Below are positions 26,506-34,650 of a DNA stretch of 64,000 bases, piece after piece (positions within the stretch are counted from its first letter, which is position 1; each line of letters starts with the position of its first letter). The DNA comes from Bacteroidales bacterium UBA2800 (lineage in GTDB: Bacteria; Bacteroidota; Bacteroidia; Bacteroidales; Paludibacteraceae), in contig DEHM01000019.1 in assembly GCA_002351925.1 (NCBI GenBank), forward strand, positions 1,943 through 65,942, in the 5' to 3' direction. The position numbers were made by a program, and so were the translations under genes. The notes beneath the pieces are model-generated. The model was not told the DNA's origin and did no database searches. It saw only the letters and a program-made list of their open reading frames with translations.

Positions 26506-27315
26506 TTAGCTACTTTTTTGAAGGCGGAGGAGGCACCAGTCGTTGGTGGAGCGGGTGTCGAGGAGGTGCAGACCATGGGCTTCGGCGGCGGTGATGAGTG
26601 CAGGGGCATCGGCCGTGTAGAAACCGCTGAGCCAGAGTTGACCGCCATCGACCAGCGAGGCGGCATAGTCGGGCATATAGTGGAGAAGGATGTTGCGATG
26701 GATGTTGGCGAGGATTAAGTGGAAAGATGAAAGATGAAAAATGAAAGATGACGCGTGTTGCACCTCGACGTCTTCGCCATTGAGGGCGGCGTTCTCGCGG
26801 GCATTGATGACACTCTTCTCGTCGATATCGGCCGCCACGACACGTGTCGCGCCGAGTCGCTTGGCGAAGATAGCCAGTACGCCTGTGCCGGTGCCGTGGT
26901 CGAGGACGGTGTAGGGGGTAGGGGGTAGAGGGTTAGAGGTTAGAGGGGAGAGGTTTATCAATGCATCGATCATCATCGAGGTAGTCTCGTGGTGGCCGGC
27001 GCCAAAGGCGCAATGGGGTACAATACGGATGCCGAGCGGCAGCTGTTGCTCGGGATGGTCGGCCTCCCAAGCAGCGTTCCAGTTCTCATCGGGACAAGCC
27101 TCGACAGAAAGGAGTTGCGCGGACTGATCCATGGCATATTCAACGCCGATAGTAGCGCGTATGAGTTTTTCTTTCTGCTCCCATATCTCCGAGGGCAGGT
27201 AATAGTCGTCTCCATCGATGGTATCGACACCGATATTACAAAGTATCTGGTCGAAGACGGCCTTTCGCCATTCTTCCGGGAAAGCGGTCTTAATGTGTAA
27301 AACGTGATAACGCAT
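26506..27315 (-). CDS. prmA: Ribosomal protein L11 methyltransferase
   Basis: 269 aa. The C-terminal Rossmann methyltransferase domain has motif I DHGTGTGVLAIFA near residue 140 and the catalytic region LILANIHRNILLHYM near 204. H-C-A-F-GAGHHETT near 105 is typical of PrmA, which trimethylates ribosomal protein L11. In-frame short repeats directly precede motif I (translated SPLTSNPLPPTPYT) and motif IV (SSFIFHLSSFH). The start overlaps folC by 26 bp. Confidence 0.92.
   Translation of the reverse strand: MRYHVLHIKTAFPEEWRKAVFDQILCNIGVDTIDGDDYYLPSEIWEQKEKLIRATIGVEYAMDQSAQLLSVEACPDENWNAAWEADHPEQQLPLGIRIVPHCAFGAGHHETTSMMIDALINLSPLTSNPLPPTPYTVLDHGTGTGVLAIFAKRLGATRVVAADIDEKSVINARENAALNGEDVEVQHASSFIFHLSSFHLILANIHRNILLHYMPDYAASLVDGGQLWLSGFYTADAPALITAAEAHGLHLLDTRSTNDWCLLRLQKSS
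26717..26751. repeat. GAAAGAT iteration in frame in prmA
   Basis: On the plus strand GGAAAGAT, GAAAGAT, GAAAAAT and GAAAGAT follow one another. On the coding strand they are translated SSFIFHLSSFH just before LILANI. Confidence 0.8.
26909..26952. repeat. GTAGGGG/GTTAGAG iteration in frame in prmA
   Basis: GTAGGGG, GTAGGGG, GTAGAGG, GTTAGAG, GTTAGAG and GGGAGAG run in tandem, translated on the coding strand as LSPLTSNPLPPTPYT, directly before SAM motif I. Confidence 0.8.
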
Positions 27316-28525
27316 AACCTACTAAATAATTGCTGCCGCCGATGAAGATAGCGTCTTCGGGTGCGGCGTGGGTTTGTGCATAGCGGATGGCCTCTTCGGG
27401 ATCGTCGATAGCGAGTCCCTCTTTGCCCCAGAGACGGAGCATCTCTTCCGCGCTGCGAGCACGCGGGGTGTCCGGGCGCGTGAAGATATAATGATAACGC
27501 TCGCCGCACGGGAGGAGCGTCATGACGGTTTCGGTATCTTTGTCGTTGACCATGCCGAAGACGATATAGACATGGGGGGTGGGCAGTTGGCTGAGTTGCC
27601 GGGCTACATAGCGCAGTCCGTGGCTGTTGTGGCCGGTGTCGCAGATAGTGAGCGGTCGTTCGCACACGATTTCCCAGCGGCCCCTTAATCCCGTCATCGT
27701 ACAAACTTTCTCAAAGCCCTCTCTGATTGCTAAATCCGGAATCCTGATAGCTCTTAGTGCCACGAAGGCGGTCTGGAGGTTGTGTTCTTGGTAGATGCCT
27801 TGGAGTTGGCAGTCGGGCGCTACGCGGAGACGGGTGCGGCGGAGGTATTCGCACTGGTCGGCGAACCAGATAGGCGACTGACACGCCTGTGCGCGTGCGG
27901 TGAAGACCGGTTCGGTAGCCGGGGCGGTCTCGCCGATGACGACGGGTACACCGGGTTTGATGATGCCGGCTTTCTCAGCGGCTATCTGCGGGAGCGTCGT
28001 ACCGAGAAACTCGGTATGGTCGAGACCGATATTGGTGATGACGGAGAGGACGGGCGTAAGGACATTGGTGCTGTCGAGTCGTCCGCCGAGTCCTACCTCG
28101 ATGACGGCTATGTCAACTTGCTGCCGGACAAAATAGGCGAAGGCGAGTGCGGTCATCGTCTCGAAGAACGAGGGTTGGAGGGCGTCGAGTTGGGAGCGAT
28201 AGGTCGTGACGAAAGCGGCCACCTCGGCTTCGGGGATAGGTTGTCCGTTGATACGGATACGCTCGCAGAGCGAGACGAGGTGGGGCGAGGTGAAGAGTCC
28301 GACACGCAGTCCGGCGGCCTGTAACGCTGCGGCGATGAGGTGGGAGGTAGAGCCCTTGCCATTGGTGCCGGCTACGTGGATAGCGCGCAGCTGACGATGA
28401 GGATTGCCCACCAGCTCCATGAGGCGGAGAGTGGTGTTGAGTCCGGGCTTATAGGCCGCTGCGCCGACCTGGTGGAACGGCGGGCGGGAGGAGTACAAAT
28501 AAGAGACCGCTTCGCTGTAAGACAT
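27290..28525 (-). CDS. folC: Bifunctional folylpolyglutamate synthase / dihydrofolate synthase
   Basis: 411 aa Mur-ligase-type enzyme adding glutamate to folates. P-loop HVAGTNGKGSTSHLI near residue 48, then SPHLVSLCERIRI near 80, NIGLDHTEFLG near 168, and a C-terminal domain with CDTGHNSHG near 295. The usual cofactor Lys motif is replaced by the form seen in other Bacteroidetes members. The start codon and first residues (MSYSEAVS) are written in a family A repeat unit. Confidence 0.93.
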   Translation of the reverse strand: MSYSEAVSYLYSSRPPFHQVGAAAYKPGLNTTLRLMELVGNPHRQLRAIHVAGTNGKGSTSHLIAAALQAAGLRVGLFTSPHLVSLCERIRINGQPIPEAEVAAFVTTYRSQLDALQPSFFETMTALAFAYFVRQQVDIAVIEVGLGGRLDSTNVLTPVLSVITNIGLDHTEFLGTTLPQIAAEKAGIIKPGVPVVIGETAPATEPVFTARAQACQSPIWFADQCEYLRRTRLRVAPDCQLQGIYQEHNLQTAFVALRAIRIPDLAIREGFEKVCTMTGLRGRWEIVCERPLTICDTGHNSHGLRYVARQLSQLPTPHVYIVFGMVNDKDTETVMTLLPCGERYHYIFTRPDTPRARSAEEMLRLWGKEGLAIDDPEEAIRYAQTHAAPEDAIFIGGSNYLVGYALSRFTH

Positions 28526-28553
28526 TAGACCGCTTCGCTGATAGACGTTAGAC
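28504..28553. repeat. Family A repeat over the folC start and dnaE-folC gap
   Basis: On the minus strand: TATCAGCGAAGCGGTC, a TAATGTC spacer and TTACAGCGAAGCGGTC. The ATG of folC is inside the spacer and the second unit is translated SYSEAV. The left end reaches the dnaE stop codon region. Confidence 0.85.
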
Positions 28554-31500
28554 TTGTTCCTTACTAATCACACTAAAATCGAGGAGGCCTTCGGCGCGGC
28601 GTTGGCTGAGCCATTTGTAGAACGGCGGCGTGACGCGGATGGGTAGGGAACGACTGGTGAGTGCCACCTGTTGCCGGTTGATGGGGTCGTAGATGGTTAC
28701 ATGGAGCCGTCCCTGACCTGGGTTGGCGTGTATAGTGTCAGCCAGATCGTCGATGAGTTCGGGCGTGACGGTGTCGAGCGAGAGACGCACCTGGAGTCCC
28801 TCGACGCGTTTGGCCTGCGTCTCGTTGAGCATCTCGACGGCCTGTACGACGAACTCGAACTCCGCCTTGTCGTCTTCGGTCTCGCGGAACCATTTCTGTC
28901 CGGCCCCTTTCTGCTGGACGACTCCGGAGACAAGGACATAGAGGTCCCTGAGCATGAGGTGCCCGAAGCGGCTGTAGGCGTTGCCGAAGAGTGCGAACTC
29001 GTAGCTGCCGGTATAGTCCTCGATGACATATCGGCCGTAGGGGTTGCCCTTCTGGCTGATACGCGATTCGGCCGAGGTGATGAGTCCGCCGATGAGGCAG
29101 GGCTGGTTCTTATGGGCCGCGATGAATTCAGACGGCAGCAGGGGTTTCTGTTCCAGCTCGTCGCCTCCTTCGGCTATCTCGATACGGATGCGTTTCTCGG
29201 CTTCGGCGCGTTCGTCGGGTTTGCGCCAGTGGTCGAAGAGGGAGAGCTCGGCGGCGTTGACGTTACACAACTCGCGTATCTCGAACTCATACTCGTCGAG
29301 CGGGTGGGCAGAGAGATAGATGCCGATGAGGTCTTTTTCGCGGTTGAGTCGTTCGATGGTGTCCCATCGCGGCACGACGGGCAGGTCGGGATGTTTGATC
29401 TCAATGGCGTCGTTGAGGTCGCCGAAGAGCGAGTTGGCGTTGTTGGCGCGGTCGGCCTGCCATTTCTGGCCGTAGTTCATGAGCAGGTCGAGTCCGCTGT
29501 TGCCGGTTTCGTCCACGCCGAAGAACTGCTCGCGGTAGATATCGCCGAAGCACTCGAAAGCGCCGGCCTGGGCGAGACACTCGATGGTCTTACGGTTGCA
29601 GGACTGGAGGTTGACACGCTCGAGGAAATCGAAGATAGTGCGGTACTTGCCGTTTTTCTCGCGCTCGACGATGATGGCTTCTGCAGCGCCTTCGCCGACG
29701 CCCTTGATACCTCCGAGACCGAAGCGGATGTCGCCTTTGCTATTAACCGTGAACGATAGCTCCGACTCGTTGACATCGGGCTCGAGCACACTCAGTCCGA
29801 GCGCACGGCACTCGTCCATGAGCTTGGTGACCTCCTTGATATCGTCCTTGTGGACGGTGAGGTTAGCCGCCATGAACTCGGCAGGGTAGTGGGCCTTGAG
29901 ATAGCCGGTCTGGTAGGCCACCCACGAATAGCAGGCAGCGTGCGACTTGTTGAAGGCATAGGAGGCGAACTTCTCCCAGTCGGCCCAGATCTTGTTAAGC
30001 ACCCGTTCGTCGTGTCCGTTTTTCTTACCGCCCTCCATGAACTTATCCTTGAGCGAGGCGAGGACGGCCATCTGCTTCTTACCCATCGCCTTACGTAGCT
30101 TATCGCTCTCGCCTCGGGTGAAGTCGGCCAGCAGACGACTGAGCAACATGACCTGCTCCTGGTACACCGTGACACCATATGTGTCCTTGAGGTATTTCTC
30201 CATGACGGGAATGTCGTACGTCACGGGCTCGATACCCTGTTTGCGCTTGATGAACTGCGGGATATAGTCCATCGGCCCGGGCCGATAGAGGGCGTTCATG
30301 GCGATGAGGTCGCCGATGACGGTCGGTTTGAGTTCGCGCAGGTACTTCTGCATACCGGCCGACTCGAACTGGAAGACAGCGACGGTGCGACCTTCTTGGA
30401 AAAGTTTGTAGGTCAGCTCGTCGTCGATAGGGATATGGTCGATGTCGATGTCGATGCCGTGTGCACGCTTGATGTTACGCAGACACTCCTTGATGATGGT
30501 GAGGGTGATGAGGCCGAGGAAGTCCATCTTGATGAGTCCTACGGACTCTACCACGTGGCCGTCGTACTCGGTGACGAGCACCCGTTTCTTGGCGTTCTTA
30601 TCCTCGACGGACGAGAGGGGCGCGAAATTGGTGAGGTCGTCGGCACCGATGATGACGCCGCAGGCGTGTACGCCCACTTGGCGGATAGTGCCCTCAAGAC
30701 GCGCTGCGTACTGCAGCATGGTGCGCGTGTTAAGATCGCCCTGCTCGTACTCGCGCTTGAGTTCGTCGATATACCTATAGCAGTTGTTGAGGTTGACCTT
30801 AGGCGACTTGCCCTTGTCGTCCTTGATGTTGCCGGGGAACTCGCGGTCGGGTATGAGGCTCTTGAGCTCGTTGACACGGGCGAGGGGTATCTGCTGGACG
30901 CGTCCCACGTCGGCCAGAGCCGACTTGGTAGCCATCTTACCATAGGTAACGATATGAGCCACATGGGTCTCGCCGTACTTACGGCTGACATAGTCGAGCA
31001 CTTTACCGCGTCCGCAATCTTCGAAGTCGGTATCGATATCGGGCAGGGAGATACGGTCGGGATTGAGGAAACGCTCGAACAGGAGGTCGTACTGCAGGGG
31101 GTCGAGGTCGGTGATCTTCAGACAGTAGGCCACCACACTACCGGCCGCCGAGCCACGTCCGGGACCTACCGACACGTCGAGTTCTTCGCGTGCGGCACGG
31201 ATGAAATCCATGACGATGAGGAAATAGCCCGGGAAACCCATAGAGATAATGGTGTTGAGCTCGAACTCGATACGCTCTTTGAGCACCTCGTCGGTGTCGA
31301 GTCGCTCTTGTCCGTAGCGCTCCAGTGCACCCTGCATGGTGAGGTGGCGTAGGTAGGCCGACTCGAAGGCGAGACGGTCGGGATAGTCCTCTTCGCGACC
31401 GAAACTCTCAGGAATGTCGAACTTAGGCATGATAGGTCCGTGGTCGATATCGTAAATCTCCACCTTGTCGACTATCTCCTGAGTGTTCTCCAGCGCCTCG

Positions 31501-32354
31501 GGCAGGTCGCTGAAGATAGCGGCCATCTCGTCGGGCGTCTTGATCCACTCCTGCTTGGTATAGTGCATGCGGTTGACATCGTTGACGTAGTGGTTGGTGC
31601 TGAGGCAGATGAGTCGGTCGTGCGCCTCGGCGTCCTCCTCGTTGACGAAGTGAGCATCGTTGGTAGCGATGAGCTTGATACCATATTTGCGTGCGAGGTC
31701 GATGAGGACCGGGTTGACCTGTTTCTGCCGCTCGTAGACCTCTTGGTCACCGCCGGGTTTCTGCGTCTCGTGGCGCTGCAACTCGATATAGTAGTCGTCG
31801 CCGAAGAGGTTCTTGAACCATTGTACCGTCTCTTCCGCCTCAGTGAAGTCGCCGCCTCTGGCGATACCGTCGAGTATCTTCTGCGGCAGCTCACCACCCA
31901 GACAGGCGGAGCAGCAGATGATACCTTCGTGCCAGCGCTCCAGCAACTCGCGGTCGATACGCGGGGTATGGTAGAACGCGTCGGACATATAGCCGTGGGA
32001 GACGAGTCGGCAGAGGTTGTGGTAGCCGGTGATGTTCTTCGCCAGCAGGATGAGGTGCCAACCGGAGCGGTCGATGGTATAGGTGCGCCCCTCGCCGTTG
32101 ACGGCTTTGTCGTCGAGCATAGAGTGGCGTCCGCGGCGGGCACAATAGGCCTCAGTACCGACGATAGGCTTGAATCCCTCTTTCTTCTTGCAGTAGTCGA
32201 GCAGGTCCTTGATGCCGTACATGTTACCATGGTCGGTCAGCGCCACAGCATTCATGCCGGAGGCGATACACTTGTCGACAATCTCGTCTACCTTGGATAG
32301 TCCGTCGAGCAGCGAATAGTGGGAGTGAACATGCAAATGGGTAAAATTCATCAT
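28548..32354 (-). CDS. dnaE: DNA polymerase III alpha subunit
   Basis: 1268 aa, the replicative polymerase. N-terminal PHP domain (FTHLHVHSHYSLLDGLS, then NAVALTDHGNMYG). Polymerase palm with GPGRGSAAGSVVAYCLKITD (about 395) and LPDIDTDFED (about 435). Fingers region YQEQVMLLSRLLADF and SYAFNKSHAACYSWVAYQTG. Tandem HhH (FGLGGIKGVGEGAAEAI) and a C-terminal OB domain (PCLIGGLITSAESRIS). The second Met (MNFTHLHVH) may be the true start. The intact His residues suggest an active PHP phosphatase/exonuclease site, unlike in E. coli, but this is inference. Confidence 0.97.
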   Translation of the reverse strand: MMNFTHLHVHSHYSLLDGLSKVDEIVDKCIASGMNAVALTDHGNMYGIKDLLDYCKKKEGFKPIVGTEAYCARRGRHSMLDDKAVNGEGRTYTIDRSGWHLILLAKNITGYHNLCRLVSHGYMSDAFYHTPRIDRELLERWHEGIICCSACLGGELPQKILDGIARGGDFTEAEETVQWFKNLFGDDYYIELQRHETQKPGGDQEVYERQKQVNPVLIDLARKYGIKLIATNDAHFVNEEDAEAHDRLICLSTNHYVNDVNRMHYTKQEWIKTPDEMAAIFSDLPEALENTQEIVDKVEIYDIDHGPIMPKFDIPESFGREEDYPDRLAFESAYLRHLTMQGALERYGQERLDTDEVLKERIEFELNTIISMGFPGYFLIVMDFIRAAREELDVSVGPGRGSAAGSVVAYCLKITDLDPLQYDLLFERFLNPDRISLPDIDTDFEDCGRGKVLDYVSRKYGETHVAHIVTYGKMATKSALADVGRVQQIPLARVNELKSLIPDREFPGNIKDDKGKSPKVNLNNCYRYIDELKREYEQGDLNTRTMLQYAARLEGTIRQVGVHACGVIIGADDLTNFAPLSSVEDKNAKKRVLVTEYDGHVVESVGLIKMDFLGLITLTIIKECLRNIKRAHGIDIDIDHIPIDDELTYKLFQEGRTVAVFQFESAGMQKYLRELKPTVIGDLIAMNALYRPGPMDYIPQFIKRKQGIEPVTYDIPVMEKYLKDTYGVTVYQEQVMLLSRLLADFTRGESDKLRKAMGKKQMAVLASLKDKFMEGGKKNGHDERVLNKIWADWEKFASYAFNKSHAACYSWVAYQTGYLKAHYPAEFMAANLTVHKDDIKEVTKLMDECRALGLSVLEPDVNESELSFTVNSKGDIRFGLGGIKGVGEGAAEAIIVEREKNGKYRTIFDFLERVNLQSCNRKTIECLAQAGAFECFGDIYREQFFGVDETGNSGLDLLMNYGQKWQADRANNANSLFGDLNDAIEIKHPDLPVVPRWDTIERLNREKDLIGIYLSAHPLDEYEFEIRELCNVNAAELSLFDHWRKPDERAEAEKRIRIEIAEGGDELEQKPLLPSEFIAAHKNQPCLIGGLITSAESRISQKGNPYGRYVIEDYTGSYEFALFGNAYSRFGHLMLRDLYVLVSGVVQQKGAGQKWFRETEDDKAEFEFVVQAVEMLNETQAKRVEGLQVRLSLDTVTPELIDDLADTIHANPGQGRLHVTIYDPINRQQVALTSRSLPIRVTPPFYKWLSQRRAEGLLDFSVISKEQV

Positions 32355-32373
32355 CGTAATCGTTTAGCGGGTG

Positions 32374-32404
32374 CAAAGGTACTACTTTTTTCGCATGTAT
32401 GCAA
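32374..32404 (-). promoter_or_regulatory. Bacteroidetes promoter for dnaE
   Basis: On the minus strand: TTG at 32404-32402 (in TTGCATACATGC), 20 bp spacer with A-tract, TACCTTTG at 32381-32374, 20 bp before the start codon. Confidence 0.85.
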
Positions 32405-32432
32405 AAAAAAACGCATGTTGGTGCAATTTTTC

Positions 32433-32463
32433 TTGTTTATGTCAAAAAAATGTAGTACTTTTG
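32433..32463 (+). promoter_or_regulatory. Bacteroidetes promoter for the AmgK-RapZ / MurU pair
   Basis: TTG at 32433-32435, 20 bp spacer containing an A-tract and TGTAG, then TACTTTTG at 32456-32463; 40 bp before the ATG. Confidence 0.88.
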
Positions 32464-32503
32464 CACGCAAAATTGGATGAGGCGAAACACGCCGAATTAG
32501 CTT

Positions 32504-33853
32504 ATGATCAAACAGCAAGGAAGCAACCGTGTCTATACGCGAGAGACGAACGCCGCGGGGCGCAGCGTGATACGCGTGGTAGGCACCAATAGGGACGAGA
32601 ACCGTGCGTTCCTCTATATGGCGCGCCATTTCCACGCCTTGGGACTACCCGTGCCGGAGGTGTACAGCGTGAGTGAGGACGAGATGAGTTATACCCAGGA
32701 GGACCTGGGCGACACCCTGCTTTTCAGCCGTCTGGAGCCCACGCTACTGGAGCGTACTATACGCGCGCTGGCACATGTGCAGGTGGAGGGCGCGAAAGAT
32801 TTCGACTGGAGCGTGTGTTTCCCCGTGCCGGCGATGGACGAGCGGTCGATACGCTGGGATCTGAACTACTTCAAATACTGCTTTCTGAAGGGCACGAAGA
32901 TCGAGTTCTCGGAGCCGAAACTGGAGGATGAGTTCGACCGACTGGTGCAGGTCATCCTGGCGCAACCGGCCGACACGTTCCTCTACCGCGACATGCAGAG
33001 TCGCAACGTGATGATCAAAGACGAGCAACCGTATTTCATTGATTTCCAGGGCGGTCGGCGCGGTCCGACGCAGTACGACGTGGCGTCGTTCCTCTGGCAG
33101 GCCAAAGCGAATCTGGCCCCCGCCTTGCGCGAACAGCTGATAGAGGCCTATCTGGACGAACTGCGAAAGCTGCAACCCGAGCTGGACGAAGCCGCTTGGC
33201 GTGCGGCGCTGCCGCATTTCGTATTGTTCCGAACACTGCAGGTGCTGGGGGCGTACGGCTACAGGGGCTATTTCGAGCGGAAACCGCATTTCCTGGAGTC
33301 GATACCGCTGGCGTTGCGTAACCTGCGAGAGGTGCTTGCCGGCCTAAACGACTACCCCTATCTGCGGGAGTTAGCCGAGAGTCTGACAGCCCAAGGCGGT
33401 CCGGCAGTGAAACGGTCTGTCAGCACCAGCGGTCTATCAGCCGCAGGCGGTCTGACCGTCACGGTCTATTCGTTCTCGTTCAAGAAAGGTGTGCCGGCCG
33501 ATGAATCTGGTAACGGCGGCGGATATGTGTTCGACTGCCGCAGTACGCACAATCCCGGCAAGTATGAGGAATATAAGACGCTGACGGGTCTGGACCAGCC
33601 GGTTATCGACTTCCTGGAGCAGGACGGCGAGATACGTACGTTCTTGGAGTCGGTGGATAAACTGGTAGACCACCACGTAGAGCGATTCCTGGAGCGCGGC
33701 TTCAGCCATCTGCAGGTGGCTTTCGGCTGCACGGGCGGTCAGCACCGGTCGGTCTATAGCGCCGAACATCTGGCGAAGCGGCTCAGGGAGAAATATGGGG
33801 TGCGGGTGCATCTTATTCACCGAGAAAGGGGGATAGAACGATGGTTGGAATGA
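32504..33853 (+). CDS. AmgK-like sugar kinase fused to a RapZ C-terminal domain
   Basis: 449 aa. Residues about 20-290 are an aminoglycoside-phosphotransferase-type kinase with the catalytic loop LYRDMQSRNVMI (about 163) and metal-binding IDFQGGRRGP (about 180), as in N-acetylmuramate/GlcNAc kinase AmgK. Residues about 325-449 match the RapZ C-terminal domain (FDCRSTHNPGKYEEYK, GCTGGQHRSVYSAEHL). In E. coli that domain senses glucosamine-6-phosphate. With the MurU-like gene overlapping by 13 bp, I infer peptidoglycan sugar recycling: anomeric phosphorylation here and uridylylation by the partner. The linker (about 293-322) is encoded by a family A repeat array. Confidence 0.82.
   Translation: MIKQQGSNRVYTRETNAAGRSVIRVVGTNRDENRAFLYMARHFHALGLPVPEVYSVSEDEMSYTQEDLGDTLLFSRLEPTLLERTIRALAHVQVEGAKDFDWSVCFPVPAMDERSIRWDLNYFKYCFLKGTKIEFSEPKLEDEFDRLVQVILAQPADTFLYRDMQSRNVMIKDEQPYFIDFQGGRRGPTQYDVASFLWQAKANLAPALREQLIEAYLDELRKLQPELDEAAWRAALPHFVLFRTLQVLGAYGYRGYFERKPHFLESIPLALRNLREVLAGLNDYPYLRELAESLTAQGGPAVKRSVSTSGLSAAGGLTVTVYSFSFKKGVPADESGNGGGYVFDCRSTHNPGKYEEYKTLTGLDQPVIDFLEQDGEIRTFLESVDKLVDHHVERFLERGFSHLQVAFGCTGGQHRSVYSAEHLAKRLREKYGVRVHLIHRERGIERWLE
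33381..33468. repeat. Family A array encoding the AmgK-RapZ domain linker
   Basis: Five units of about 17 bp end in (C)GGTC: TGACAGCCCAAGGCGGTC, CGGCAGTGAAACGGTC, TGTCAGCACCAGCGGTC, TATCAGCCGCAGGCGGTC and TGACCGTCACGGTC. The variable centres GCCCAAGGC, GTGAAAC, GCACCAGC and GCCGCAGGC are mini inverted repeats. Confidence 0.85.
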
Positions 33854-34563
33854 TTTTTGCAGCGGGCTTGGGTACGCGTCTGAAACCCCTGACCGATACG
33901 ATGCCGAAGGCCTTGTTGCCGCTGGCCGGCAAACCGCTGCTGCAGTGGCAAGTAGAGCAGTTGCGCGAAGCGGGTGTCAGCGACATCATCGTCAACGTGC
34001 ACCATTTTGCCGACATGATCATCGACACCATCCGTGCGAACGACGGCTGGGGCTGCCGTATCGAGGTGTCGGACGAACGCGACGAACTGCTGGAGACCGG
34101 CGGAGGACTCCGAAAAGCGATTACAGGGCAGGGCTTACAGGGCGCGGACGAACCGATACTGGCCTGCAACGTAGATATACTTAGCAATATCCGGATACGC
34201 GAGCTGGTGGATCGCTACGCCCGCAGCGGAGTGAGTCAACTGGTGGTCAGCGAGCGCCAGACGCAGCGTTATCTCTGTTTCGACGCGACAGACCGGCTGT
34301 GCGGCTGGACCAATATCGCCACCGGCGAACTCAAGGGCCACGAAGGCCGGCATCTGGCATTCAGCGGGATGCAGTTACTGAGTCCCGAAGCGCTGCAGCA
34401 GTTGCAGCAGAAGCCGGCGGGTAAGTTCTCCCTGATAGCGTTCTATCTGGACCACATGAACGACCTGCCGCTGCAGGCCTTCGTGCCGACCGACTACCGG
34501 ATGATGGACGTCGGCAAGATAGACCAATTGGCCGATGCCGAACGGTTCGCGGAGAGCCTCTGA
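33841..34563 (+). CDS. MurU-like sugar-phosphate nucleotidyltransferase
   Basis: 240 aa GT-A type nucleotidyltransferase with the signature FAAGLGTRLKPLT at residue 6, MPKALLPLAGKPLL, ETGGGLRKAI near 90 and NVDILSN near 117. Closest in type to MurU (N-acetylmuramate-1-phosphate uridylyltransferase) or mannose/glucose-1-phosphate transferases. The overlap with the AmgK-like gene favours MurU. A small TTACAGGGC duplication (34120-34143) lies in frame after GLRKAI. Confidence 0.82.
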   Translation: MVGMIFAAGLGTRLKPLTDTMPKALLPLAGKPLLQWQVEQLREAGVSDIIVNVHHFADMIIDTIRANDGWGCRIEVSDERDELLETGGGLRKAITGQGLQGADEPILACNVDILSNIRIRELVDRYARSGVSQLVVSERQTQRYLCFDATDRLCGWTNIATGELKGHEGRHLAFSGMQLLSPEALQQLQQKPAGKFSLIAFYLDHMNDLPLQAFVPTDYRMMDVGKIDQLADAERFAESL

Positions 34564-34584
34564 CGCAAAAAAATAGAGTAAAAA

Positions 34585-34616
34585 TTTGCATATATGCAAA
34601 AAATGTAGTACTTTTG
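34585..34616 (+). promoter_or_regulatory. Bacteroidetes promoter for the fumarase-dxr-rseP operon
   Basis: TTTG at 34585-34588 begins the near-palindrome TTTGCATATATGCAAA, then a 20 bp spacer and TACTTTTG at 34609-34616; 34 bp before the ATG. Confidence 0.9.
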
Positions 34617-34650
34617 CACGCTCAATTGAAATCATTAACACACAAATACT

